The notes beneath the pieces are model-generated. The model saw only the letters and a program-made list of their open reading frames with translations, ran no database searches and was not told where the DNA came from. A program made the position numbers and the translations under genes. From Chloroflexota bacterium (GTDB lineage Bacteria > Chloroflexota > Limnocylindria > QHBO01): a stretch of 15,119 nt of DNA. The stretch spans positions 1-15,119 of the forward strand of contig JAPSGM010000015.1 of the NCBI GenBank assembly GCA_031177555.1, written 5' to 3'. This document shows, piece after piece, positions 1-6,631 of this stretch (position 1 is its first letter; the number at the start of each line of letters is the position of its first letter).

Positions 1-1190
1 AGGGCGGCACGCTGCGCATCGGCGACCAGCTCAAGGACGAGACCTTCATCGTCCACTGGGGCTTCGGCAGCTCGGCGGTGTGGCGCCTGCAGCCCATCGA
101 CATCGACGAGCTGACCGACGAGTTCGCAGCCAACAGGACCCGCCCTCGGCCGGAGGATCCACCCGACGTGGGCGGCACGCTGAAGGTGGCCAGCTTCAAC
201 GTCCTCAACTACTTCGACGGTGACGGCATGGGCGGCGGGTTCCCGACGGCACGGGGGGCGATCACCCAGTCGGAGCTGGATCGGCAGACGACCAAGCTCG
301 TCGACGCCATCGTTCGGTTGGACGCGGACGTCTACGGGCTGATCGAGATCGAGAACGATGGCGGCGAGCACCAGGCGACCCGGACCCTCGTGCACGCGCT
401 CAACGAAGAGGTCGGGCGCCGGAAGTACGCGTTCGTCAACACCGGCGTCATCGGCACCGACGAGATCAAGCAGGCCTTCGTGTACAACCGCGACACGACC
501 CGGCCGATCGGGGACTTCGCGCTCCTGACCAGTGAGGTGGATCCGCGCTTCGACGACGACCGGAGCCGACCGGCACTGGCCCAGACGTTCCTGCGGCTGG
601 GCAGCGGCGAACGGATCACGGTGGTGGTCAACCACTTCAAGTCCAAGGGCCAGAGTGAGCTCGAGGACGAGACCCATCCCGATTTCGACCAGGGGGATGG
701 CCAGGGCTTCTGGAACCACACACGAACCCAATCGGCGCTCGCGCTGGCCGACTGGGTCGAGGGGAATCCGACCGGCGAGACCGTGATCGGCTCGCTGATC
801 ATCGGCGACCTCAACGCCTACGCCCGCGAGGATCCGATTCGCGCCCTCGAGGACGCGGGGTACGAGGATCAGCTGCGCCGATTCAGTGAGGGCATGCCCT
901 ACACCTTCACCTTCGACGGCATGCAGGGCACGCTCGACACGGCGTTGGCACAGGAGGGTCTGGCGGCCCGCATCACGGGCGCGACCGTCTGGCACATCAA
1001 TGCCGACGAGGTGCCGGCCATCAGCTACCTCGAGGCCGGCCCGACGTCTCTCGGCCGCTTCCGCACTGCCGAGGTCGCCGCGGCGTACTTCGACCCATCG
1101 GCGTTCCGGTCCTCGGACCATGATCCGGTGGTGATCGGCGTCGACCTCGACCGCAGCAAGTACGCGACGGGCCAGGAGTTCGCCGAGTAG
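1..1190 (+). CDS. Extracellular nuclease, endonuclease/exonuclease/phosphatase family (ExeM/NucH-like), 5'-truncated
   Basis: The reading frame (codons from position 3) is open to the left edge, so about 395 C-terminal residues are visible and the start lies outside the window. The first visible residues (GGTLRIGDQL... then a linker with NRTRPRPEDPP) resemble the region before the catalytic domain in ExeM-type secreted nucleases. The catalytic endonuclease/exonuclease/phosphatase domain follows: ASFNVLNYF, then a metal-binding Glu in GLIEIEND, then VVNHFKSKG, IIGDLNAYARED and the terminal SDHDPVV, which together form the Mg-dependent phosphodiesterase active site of the family. The predicted role is degradation of extracellular DNA for phosphate or nutrients. 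The signal peptide cannot be checked because the N-terminus is missing. The stop at 1188-1190 is followed by a strong hairpin. The family call is firm; the substrate (DNA or RNA) is inferred. Confidence 0.88.
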   Translation, partial: GGTLRIGDQLKDETFIVHWGFGSSAVWRLQPIDIDELTDEFAANRTRPRPEDPPDVGGTLKVASFNVLNYFDGDGMGGGFPTARGAITQSELDRQTTKLVDAIVRLDADVYGLIEIENDGGEHQATRTLVHALNEEVGRRKYAFVNTGVIGTDEIKQAFVYNRDTTRPIGDFALLTSEVDPRFDDDRSRPALAQTFLRLGSGERITVVVNHFKSKGQSELEDETHPDFDQGDGQGFWNHTRTQSALALADWVEGNPTGETVIGSLIIGDLNAYAREDPIRALEDAGYEDQLRRFSEGMPYTFTFDGMQGTLDTALAQEGLAARITGATVWHINADEVPAISYLEAGPTSLGRFRTAEVAAAYFDPSAFRSSDHDPVVIGVDLDRSKYATGQEFAE

Positions 1191-1209
1191 GTCAAGGACG
1201 GCGCAGCGT

Positions 1210-1243
1210 CGAGGCGCGGGAGCGCTCCCGGGCCTCGTTCGTT
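1210..1243. terminator. Bidirectional hairpin terminator between convergent genes
   Basis: Bases 1210-1223 pair with 1224-1237 with one mismatch (G1216/G1231). The centre is GAGCGCTC, so the real loop is about 4 nt and the stem about 12 bp. On the + strand it is followed by TTCGTT (1238-1243). It starts 20 nt after the nuclease stop and ends just before the stop of the minus-strand ureohydrolase, as expected for a shared terminator. Confidence 0.6.
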
Positions 1244-1244
1244 G

Positions 1245-2159
1245 TCAGCGGCGCGCCATGGCCGCGATGAGCCGCATCGCGAGGCGCACGACCACCAGCG
1301 TCGAGCGCTCGTTGACGTCCAGCTCCGGGACGAGCTCGGTGAACGATGCCCCGGCCACCCGACCGCGGGCGGCGAGCGCGGCCAGCAGGTCGGCGGCCTC
1401 GTCGTATCCCAGGCCGCCGGGCGAGAGGCCGGAGACGGCGGGCATCACGGCCGGATCGAGCGCGTCGCAGTCGAAGGAGATGAATACCGATGCGTCGGCC
1501 GGCAGCTCGTCCGCGGCCCAGGCGACGCCGCGCCGGCGCAGCTCGCGCGCAGTCACCAGCCGGTTGCCGGCCGCCCGCGCGTCGGCCACATCCCGCTCCC
1601 GCGCGCTCCCGACACCACGCAGGCCGACCTGGACGATACCCTCGACGTGCGGCAGCTCGGAGGCGCGGCGCATCGTCGACGAGTAGCCATCGGCCACGCC
1701 GTCTACCTCGTCGCGGAAGTCCAGGTGCGCGTCCACCTGCACGACCCACAGCGGTCCATGGCCCTCGTACGCGCGCAGCACGGGGATCGGCACCGAGTCG
1801 TCGCCGCCCAGCACGATCGGCACGGCGCCGGCACCCAGCACCGATCGCACCGCGGCCGATGCCCGGGCCTGGTTGCCCGTCCCATCGTCGGGCGAGCCGG
1901 GGACGTCGCCCAGGTCGATCATGCGCAGGGCAGACCCGTGCGGAAGCATCGGGCCGTCCAGGTCGAAGTCGTGATGGTCGAGGAACCCGGCCAGGCGCGC
2001 CGAACGTCGGCGGACCGCGGCCGGCGCGTCGGCACAGCCGGCGGTGAGGCCCGGGTCGGGGTAGGCGACGCCGTGCGGGACGCCGAGGACGGCGATGTCC
2101 GCCGAGCCGGGCAGCAGCGCGTCGGGGTTCGCGGCGGGCAGGCCCAGGAACGTCGTCAT
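1245..2159 (-). CDS. Ureohydrolase (arginase/agmatinase superfamily) with variant GGDDS metal motif
   Basis: 304 residues from the ATG at 2159, chosen because it overlaps the stop of the upstream regulator as ATGA; an in-frame ATG 15 nt upstream is possible. The superfamily signatures are in order: GGDDS (118-122), VDAHLDFRDE (142-151; D143, H145, D147), SFDCDALDP (228-236; D230, D232) and FTELVPELD (E275). These form the dinuclear metal site of enzymes that hydrolyse guanidino compounds (arginine, agmatine, guanidinobutyrate, guanidine) to urea. The first metal ligand, normally His in GGDHS, is Asp121 here; the partner HGTPF-like loop is GYSSTMRR (158-165). The variant seems to belong to a known subfamily rather than to be decay, because all other ligands are intact. 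The substrate cannot be read from sequence. Coupling to a Fur-type regulator and a nearby NicO permease suggests metal-controlled expression. Confidence 0.85.
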   Translation of the reverse strand: MTTFLGLPAANPDALLPGSADIAVLGVPHGVAYPDPGLTAGCADAPAAVRRRSARLAGFLDHHDFDLDGPMLPHGSALRMIDLGDVPGSPDDGTGNQARASAAVRSVLGAGAVPIVLGGDDSVPIPVLRAYEGHGPLWVVQVDAHLDFRDEVDGVADGYSSTMRRASELPHVEGIVQVGLRGVGSARERDVADARAAGNRLVTARELRRRGVAWAADELPADASVFISFDCDALDPAVMPAVSGLSPGGLGYDEAADLLAALAARGRVAGASFTELVPELDVNERSTLVVVRLAMRLIAAMARR

Positions 2160-2605
2160 GCGCCCGCGTCGCACGCGCGGCAGCGGCCGACGACCGTGAC
2201 GTGCGAGAGGTCGACCTCGAAGCCGTCGGTTTCGGCCAGCGTGGCCACGATGCGCTCTGCCGCAGCGTCGGAGATCTCCCAGGATCCGCCGCAGGTGGCG
2301 CAGTACAGGTGCCCGTGCTCCGGGCCGGCGCCGACGTGGTACTCCTCGCGTCCATCGGCGCCGTGGCCGTGCCGGACGAGCCCCAGCTCCTCGAGCACGT
2401 CCAGCGTGCGGTACACGGTGGAAGGGATCGTCTGCGCGTCGCGGGCGCGGCAGCGCTCCACGAGCTCGGCGCCGGTGATGTGGCCATCGGTCTCGGAGAG
2501 CACCTCGACCACGGCGCGACGCTGCGGCGTCCAGCGCAGCCCCCGCGCGCGGAAACGAGCCGGCACCGCGGACCAGGAAACGCGGAGGTCAGTGGAGGTC
2601 GCCAT
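2156..2605 (-). CDS. Fur-family metalloregulator (Nur/Zur-like)
   Basis: 149 residues. The N-terminal winged helix includes LRWTPQRRAVVEVL (23-36) and the recognition-helix region STVYRTLDVLEELGLV (62-77). The C-terminal dimerisation and metal domain has HGHLYCATCGG (H97, H99, C102, C105) and a second C-x2-C (C142, C145), the structural zinc site of the family; H42, H79, H81, H90 and H135 are candidate sensory ligands. It is the first gene of an operon with the ureohydrolase (4-nt overlap) and is divergent from a NicO nickel/cobalt-type permease. The promoter is nearly leaderless: TATACT (2620 to 2615 on the minus strand) lies 9 nt before the ATG. The shared TGCAATA repeats make autoregulation likely. 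The context favours a nickel sensor (Nur-like), but zinc or another metal cannot be excluded from sequence. Confidence 0.88.
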   Translation of the reverse strand: MATSTDLRVSWSAVPARFRARGLRWTPQRRAVVEVLSETDGHITGAELVERCRARDAQTIPSTVYRTLDVLEELGLVRHGHGADGREEYHVGAGPEHGHLYCATCGGSWEISDAAAERIVATLAETDGFEVDLSHVTVVGRCRACDAGA

Positions 2606-2614
2606 CGGCCGAGC

Positions 2615-2641
2615 AGTATACGCGCCGCGCCGCTACTGCAA
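2615..2641 (-). promoter_or_regulatory. Promoter of the fur-like gene
   Basis: On the minus strand TATACT (2620 to 2615) is a good -10, 9 nt before the ATG at 2605. A TTGCAG (2641 to 2636) could serve as -35 with a short 15-bp spacer. No Shine-Dalgarno sequence precedes the ATG, so the message would have almost no leader. Confidence 0.45.
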
Positions 2642-2653
2642 TATCTTGCAATA
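2636..2653. promoter_or_regulatory. Candidate metalloregulator operator: two TGCAATA repeats 10 bp apart
   Basis: TGCAATA occurs at 2637-2643 and 2647-2653, one helical turn apart. The same stretch reads CTGCAA-TATC-TTGCAA, close to the Streptomyces Nur box as I remember it (TTGCAA-N5-TTGCAA) but with a 4-bp spacer. It covers the -35 region of the permease promoter and the upstream part of the fur promoter, which is where a Fur-family repressor would block both genes. Assignment to the adjacent regulator is inference. Confidence 0.55.
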
Positions 2654-2681
2654 ACATCGCGGGCTCCCTAGAATGCGCGAC
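2646..2681 (+). promoter_or_regulatory. Leaderless promoter of the NicO permease
   Basis: TTGCAA (2646-2651) as -35, a 17-bp spacer, then TAGAAT (2669-2674) as -10. Initiation about 7 nt downstream falls at or next to the ATG at 2682, which has no Shine-Dalgarno sequence. The -35 lies inside the TGCAATA repeats. Confidence 0.5.
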
Positions 2682-3473
2682 ATGACCCAGCTCCTTGCCC
2701 TCGCCGGCTTCGGCTTCCTGCTCGGCATGCGCCACGCCACCGACGCCGACCACGTGATCGCCGTGACCACCATCCTGAACCGCAGCCGGAGCTTCCTCCA
2801 CGGCACGGTCATCGGCGCCATCTGGGGCCTGGGCCACACCATCACCGTGCTGCTGGTGGGGATTGCCATCATCGTTTTCGGCGTGGTCATCCCGCCGGCC
2901 ATCGGCCTGGGCATGGAGTTCGCGGTGGCGATCATGCTGATCCTGCTGGGCGTGCTCAGCCTGACGGGCGGCATGCGTTGGCTGGTCGAGCGCTTCACGC
3001 CACCGGCACCCCTCCACGGCCACCCGCACGAGCACCTGCACGCCCACGAGGCCGATGCCGAACCGCACCCGCACGGTCATGCCCACCTGCACGGGCACGG
3101 CAGCGACCCTGGCCTGGTGCAGACGTTCGGCTGGTTCCAGCTCGGCCGTCCGCTGGTCGTGGGCCTGGTCCACGGCCTGGCCGGTTCCGCCGCCGTCGCG
3201 TTCCTGGTACTCACCGACCTCGCGGTCAACGACAGCGGGCAGGCCATCGTGTACCTCCTCATCTTCTGCGCCGGGGTGGCCGCCGGCATGGCCATCCTGA
3301 CCACGGTCATCGGCCTGCCCTTCCTCGTCTCGCGCGCGAAGTCCGAGCGCATCAATCGATGGCTGACCGTCGCCTCCGGCGCCCTGTCGCTGGCCTTCGG
3401 CCTGTACCTGGCCTACCAGATCGGCTTCGTGGACGGCCTCTTCACCGGCGACTTCAACTGGGAGCCCCACTGA
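2682..3473 (+). CDS. NicO-family nickel/cobalt permease with His-rich loop
   Basis: 263 residues from the ATG at 2682, preferred over the ATG at 2673 because the -10 TAGAAT overlaps 2673 and would place transcription start at 2681-2682. The first helix carries RHATDADH (17-24), matching the RHAxDADH signature required for metal transport in NiCoT/NicO permeases, and GLGHTITV (50-57) carries the second conserved His. A loop at about residues 107-142 contains 12 histidines alternating with other residues, a probable Ni/Co/Zn-binding segment. About six hydrophobic helices are visible. It is an inner-membrane transporter, probably importing Ni or Co; some family members (RcnA-like) export, and the His-rich loop alone does not decide direction. 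Divergent from the Fur-family gene and sharing its operator region, it is the likely regulated uptake partner. Confidence 0.85.
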   Translation: MTQLLALAGFGFLLGMRHATDADHVIAVTTILNRSRSFLHGTVIGAIWGLGHTITVLLVGIAIIVFGVVIPPAIGLGMEFAVAIMLILLGVLSLTGGMRWLVERFTPPAPLHGHPHEHLHAHEADAEPHPHGHAHLHGHGSDPGLVQTFGWFQLGRPLVVGLVHGLAGSAAVAFLVLTDLAVNDSGQAIVYLLIFCAGVAAGMAILTTVIGLPFLVSRAKSERINRWLTVASGALSLAFGLYLAYQIGFVDGLFTGDFNWEPH

Positions 3474-3551
3474 TTCGCTGAGCCGATGCGGTTGCAGTCG
3501 ACCCTACACTGGGAGCTCAGACCGACAACCGAGGCTTCCGGAGGTCCATCG

Positions 3552-3935
3552 ATGCAGGCCGCGCGCTACGCCTTCGCCGCCGTTGCCGTGCTCTTCGTCC
3601 TGGCGGTGGTCTACCAGGTCCTGCTGGCGGGGATGGCGCTGTTCGCTGCCGGCGGCTGGCAGAGCCACATCGACTTCGGGTATCTGACCGCACTCGTCCC
3701 GGTACTGCTGATCGTCAGCGCGCTGCTGGCCCGGGCCGGCCGGACCGCCGTGCTCCTCACGGTCCTGGCGCTGGTCGTGGCGCAGGTGCAGAGCTTCCTG
3801 CCGCTCCTCCGCAACGACGCGCCGTGGCTCGCGGCCCTGCACCCGCTCAACGCCATGATCGTCTTCGGGGTGGCCGTCCTCGTGGCCCAGCGCGCCGTCG
3901 CGCTGGCCCGGACGCAGGCCCCGCGGGAGGCGTAG
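3552..3935 (+). CDS. Small four-helix membrane protein (DUF6220-like)
   Basis: 127 residues from the ATG at 3552, which has a strong Shine-Dalgarno sequence (GGAGGT, 3540-3545, 6 nt spacing); the longer frame from 3486 adds an uncharged, non-conserved-looking stretch and is not preferred. Four hydrophobic segments are visible: about 5-28 (AFAAVAVLFVLAVVYQVLLAG), 44-62, 67-82 and 98-115. The sequence LHPLNAMIVFGVAV before the last helix resembles the LHP(V/L)N motif of DUF6220 proteins as I recall them. No catalytic motif is seen and the function is unknown. The next gene begins directly after the stop, so the two membrane proteins are coupled. A TACACT at 3505-3510 could be a -10 but lacks a good -35. 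Confidence 0.72.
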   Translation: MQAARYAFAAVAVLFVLAVVYQVLLAGMALFAAGGWQSHIDFGYLTALVPVLLIVSALLARAGRTAVLLTVLALVVAQVQSFLPLLRNDAPWLAALHPLNAMIVFGVAVLVAQRAVALARTQAPREA

Positions 3936-4430
3936 ATGAACTGGTACCCCTGGCTGGTCGTGGCGCACGTCCTCGGCGCCTTCGGCTTCGCCCTCGGCCA
4001 TGGCGTGTCGGTGCATGCCGCCTTCCAGCTGCGGTCGGAACGTGACCGAGCCCGGATCGAGGCGCTGCTCGACCTGTCGGCCACGAGCCTATGGCTGCTC
4101 TACCTCTCGCTGGTCGTGCTGCTGGCCGCCGGGATCGCGGCCGGCTTCGTGGGCGGCTGGTGGAGCCGACTCTGGATCTGGACCTCGATCGCGATCCTGG
4201 CCGTGATCATCGCGGTGATGTACGCGGTCGCCTCGCCGTACTACATGGAGCTGCGCAAGGCGCTCGGCCGGAAAGGGTACGAGCCGAAGGAGGGCGATCC
4301 CCCGCTCGCGCCGGTGACGCCCGAGGAGCTGGCGGCTCGCCTGCAGTCGACGCGGCCCTTGTGGTTGGCCATCGTCGGCGGTGTCGGGCTGATGGCCATC
4401 ATCGTCCTCATGATCCTCAAGCCGTTCTGA
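3936..4430 (+). CDS. Integral membrane protein, DUF2269-like
   Basis: 164 residues. The ATG follows the previous TAG with no gap and has GGGAGG (3925-3930) as ribosome site inside the upstream gene, so translation is coupled. Hydrophobic segments are at about 5-24 (WLVVAHVLGAFGFALGHGVS), 50-70, 78-99 and 141-162. The opening helix with conserved His and Gly resembles DUF2269-type predicted membrane proteins. A charged loop, RKALGRKGYEPKEGD, separates helices three and four. The function is unknown; with its upstream neighbour it may form a two-component membrane unit. The DUF name is from memory and tentative; the membrane character is directly visible. Confidence 0.7.
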   Translation: MNWYPWLVVAHVLGAFGFALGHGVSVHAAFQLRSERDRARIEALLDLSATSLWLLYLSLVVLLAAGIAAGFVGGWWSRLWIWTSIAILAVIIAVMYAVASPYYMELRKALGRKGYEPKEGDPPLAPVTPEELAARLQSTRPLWLAIVGGVGLMAIIVLMILKPF

Positions 4431-4434
4431 CCGA

Positions 4435-4461
4435 CCCGCCGCCGTGGTCGTTAGCGGCGGG
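4435..4461. terminator. GC-rich hairpin between convergent genes
   Basis: CCCGCCGC (4435-4442) and GCGGCGGG (4454-4461) form a perfect 8-bp stem with an 11-nt loop, 4 nt after the stop of the upstream gene and 21 nt from the stop of the opposing one. There is no T tract on either side, so it may be a factor-assisted or weak terminator. Confidence 0.4.
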
Positions 4462-4482
4462 ATCGGCCAGGCAGCGTCGGTT

Positions 4483-5262
4483 TCAGGCGGTGGCCCCGGC
4501 CTCCTCCTGCTCCCCGACATGGAGCGGCTCGCCGGTCTCCAGCAGGCTCTTGAGCGACGAGAGGATCAGCGACCAGCCGCCGCCGACCTCCTCGAAAGTA
4601 CGCGTCTCGGACGCGAACCCGTCGTGCACCAGCGACAGCCGGCAGACCTCGCCCATCGGGGTGATCTCCCAGGTGACGCGGCTGGGTGGGTCGTCGATCT
4701 CCGGGTTCCAGCGGATGTTGAAGCTGTGCACCAGCTTGCGCGGCGGATCGGCCTCGATGATCTCGCCGTCGATGTCCAGGCGCCCATCGGCTCGGCGCAT
4801 GGCGAACGGTGAGCCCGGCGTGAAGTCGGACTCGATCCGCGAGTTGAAGTAGTAGATCGAGGTCATGGCCGGATCGGTGATCGCCTGCCACAGGCGCTCG
4901 GGGGTGGTCCGGATGTACACCTCGTAGACGTGCTTGGGTGCTGACATCGGTGACGTGGCCTCCAGGGTTGCTTTCAGGTCGGCGAGCCCGGCGGTCCAGG
5001 GCGCCGCGAAGCGGCTGATCCATCGGTCTGCGATGAGCTGGATCGGCACCGGGTTGAGGTAGTGGAGCTTGCGTCGCCCATCGCGGCGGGTGGAAACCAG
5101 GCCGGCGTCGGACAGCACGCGCAGGTGCTTCATGACGCCGAAGCGGGTCATGCCCGGCAGGACGTCCTCGAGCTCGCCGAGTGAGCGGCCGTCCCGCTCG
5201 TGCAGAGCATCGAGGAGGGCGCGGCGGTTGGGATCCGCCAGGGCCCGAAAGACCTCCTCCAT
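4483..5262 (-). CDS. ArsR-family repressor fused to SRPBCC/AHSA1 domain
   Basis: 259 residues from the ATG at 5262. The upstream in-frame ATGs (5292, 5286) lie inside the promoter spacer, so the typical ArsR start MEEVFRALADPNRRALLDAL is chosen. Residues 1-85 are a winged helix with MTRFGVMKHLRVLSDAGLV as recognition region. Residues about 108-245 are a SRPBCC/AHSA1 (Aha1-like, Bet v 1 fold) domain with YIRTTPERLWQAITDP at its start and a C-terminal helix EVGGGWSLILSSLKSLLETG. The domains are more often separate neighbouring genes; here the second begins at an internal Met (residue 106, MSAPKHVYEV) preceded by GGAGG at 11 nt, suggesting a gene fusion that may still allow internal initiation. 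It is probably autoregulated. The ligand is unknown; AHSA1 domains bind hydrophobic small molecules. No Cys metal site is seen in the HTH. Confidence 0.85.
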   Translation of the reverse strand: MEEVFRALADPNRRALLDALHERDGRSLGELEDVLPGMTRFGVMKHLRVLSDAGLVSTRRDGRRKLHYLNPVPIQLIADRWISRFAAPWTAGLADLKATLEATSPMSAPKHVYEVYIRTTPERLWQAITDPAMTSIYYFNSRIESDFTPGSPFAMRRADGRLDIDGEIIEADPPRKLVHSFNIRWNPEIDDPPSRVTWEITPMGEVCRLSLVHDGFASETRTFEEVGGGWSLILSSLKSLLETGEPLHVGEQEEAGATA

Positions 5263-5269
5263 GGCACCG

Positions 5270-5299
5270 ACATTACGTGACCGCATGGTCACCTGTCAA
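5270..5299 (-). promoter_or_regulatory. ArsR-SRPBCC promoter with palindromic operator in the spacer
   Basis: Minus-strand TTGACA (5299 to 5294), an 18-bp spacer and TAATGT (5275 to 5270), ending 7 nt before the ATG at 5262, so the message is probably leaderless. Within the spacer is the perfect palindrome GTGACC-GCAT-GGTCAC (5277-5292), a position where a dimeric ArsR repressor would occlude RNA polymerase. Confidence 0.6.
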
Positions 5300-5347
5300 C
5301 CGTGTCCCTGCACGACGCTCGGCAGCAGGCTGAAGAGAACGCCGAGG

Positions 5348-6631
5348 CTAGCGCATCGCCGCCGACGCGCCGATCGATTCCTCCGGCGCGGGCCGGGACC
5401 GGAACAGCGCGTACAGCGATAGGTCGTAGGCGGTCTTCAGCAGGCCGCCGGCGATGAGCGGCGCGCCGATGCCGAGCGGGATGAGGAAGGCCCCCGCCAG
5501 CGCCGGGCCCAGCACCTGGCCGCCGCTGCGCGCGAGGCTGGTCACCCCGGCCGTGGCGGTGCGCTCGTCGGGATCGACCACCGCCATGGTGTACGACTGC
5601 CGCGCCGGCACGTCCATGGAGCTCAGCGTGGCACGGGCCAGCATCAGGACCACCGCCAGCGCGGCGGTGGGCGCCAGCGCCGAGCCGATGAGGAACAGGT
5701 TGGCGGGGATATGGCTGAAGACCATCGTCCGAATCAGCCCGATGCGCCCGGCCAGCCACGCCGCCACTGGGAAGGACAGCGCCGCCAGCACGTTCGTGGC
5801 GGCGAACAGCGTCCCCACCACGCCGGGGTCGGCGGCGAAGCGCTCCGCGAACCAGAAGGCCAGGTAGCTCTGCACCACGAACCCGCCGGCCAGGGCGTCC
5901 AGGCTGAACAGGGCCGATAGCTGCGCCACCGTTCGCCGGGACCGATGGATCCCGAACCCTCGCTCCAGCCGCTGGCCCACCTCGGCGCCCGCGTCGAGCG
6001 CCGCCGAGAGGGCCGTGCTGGCCAAGCCGGCCACGGCATAGCCCACGAACGCTGGAGCGTAGACGGCCGAGCCGTCCAGGCCAAGTGCCTGGCCGAGCGC
6101 CACCATCGGCCCCACCGCCAGCGCGCCCGCGGCCGAGGCCCCGGCCGCCAGCAGGTTGTAGAGCGCGAAGGCGGACGTCCGTTGCCGGGCCGGCACGGTC
6201 TGCGGCAGCACCGCCTGGTCGACGCTCTGCAGGCCGGTCGACTCGCTGCTGGTGACGGCGACCATGCCGGTCAGGCCGACGAGGACCAACAGGACCGGGT
6301 TCGCGCCCACCAGCGGGATCACGGCCGCCAGCCCCATGAGCGCCGAGCCGGCCACCAGCAGCCGGCGCCGCCCGATGCGGTCGCCCCACAGCGCGATGAC
6401 GAGGGTGAGGGCCAGCGTCCCGGCCAGCGCCGCCGACAGGACGAGGCCGATCACCTCGCCGGGCAGTTCGAGCGCGGCCAGGTACAAACCCAGCACGACT
6501 GAGTTCAGTCCGAAGGCGAACCCGCGGAAGGCCTTGGCTGCCAGGAGGCGCCGCCCGTTGGCGTCGAGCCCGGGCAGCAGCCGCCGGGGAGCGGCGTCAG
6601 ACGTAGCGGACCTCGTCGGCCTCGGCGCCAT
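5348..6631 (-). CDS. Major facilitator superfamily transporter
   Basis: 427 residues. Twelve hydrophobic helices are visible, with the MFS motif A in the loop between helices 2 and 3 (GDRIGRRRLLV) and a basic central loop (QRLERGFGIHRSRR) between the two halves. The C-terminal half contains PARQSYTMAVVDPDERTATAGV, a segment frequent in drug-efflux-like MFS proteins of unknown substrate. The start at 6631 lies 35 nt inside the end of the upstream hxlR-type gene, so the two are co-transcribed and probably translationally coupled; no Shine-Dalgarno sequence is seen. Its likely job is export of a toxic compound sensed by the HxlR-family protein, which is inferred from the arrangement. The substrate is not predictable. 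Confidence 0.85.
   Translation of the reverse strand: MAPRPTRSATSDAAPRRLLPGLDANGRRLLAAKAFRGFAFGLNSVVLGLYLAALELPGEVIGLVLSAALAGTLALTLVIALWGDRIGRRRLLVAGSALMGLAAVIPLVGANPVLLVLVGLTGMVAVTSSESTGLQSVDQAVLPQTVPARQRTSAFALYNLLAAGASAAGALAVGPMVALGQALGLDGSAVYAPAFVGYAVAGLASTALSAALDAGAEVGQRLERGFGIHRSRRTVAQLSALFSLDALAGGFVVQSYLAFWFAERFAADPGVVGTLFAATNVLAALSFPVAAWLAGRIGLIRTMVFSHIPANLFLIGSALAPTAALAVVLMLARATLSSMDVPARQSYTMAVVDPDERTATAGVTSLARSGGQVLGPALAGAFLIPLGIGAPLIAGGLLKTAYDLSLYALFRSRPAPEESIGASAAMR

Noticed and set aside
1242..2654. 470-residue open frame on the plus strand over the ureohydrolase and fur-like genes
   Set aside because: Both minus-strand genes have clear family motifs; this frame has no domain and Arg/His/Gly-rich composition typical of a shadow frame.
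2589..3470. 293-residue minus-strand frame opposite the NicO gene
   Set aside because: Antisense to the permease; its Gln/His/Asp richness mirrors the His-rich loop and hydrophobic codons of the real gene.
5318..5346. Inverted repeat CTCGGC / GCCGAG after the MFS stop as terminator
   Set aside because: Six-base arms with a 17-base spacer and no T tract are too weak in this composition, and the region also contains the next promoter.
5289..6389. 366-residue minus-strand frame within the MFS gene
   Set aside because: Arg/Gly/Pro-rich, no hydrophobic pattern or motif; the overlapping MFS frame has twelve helices and motif A.
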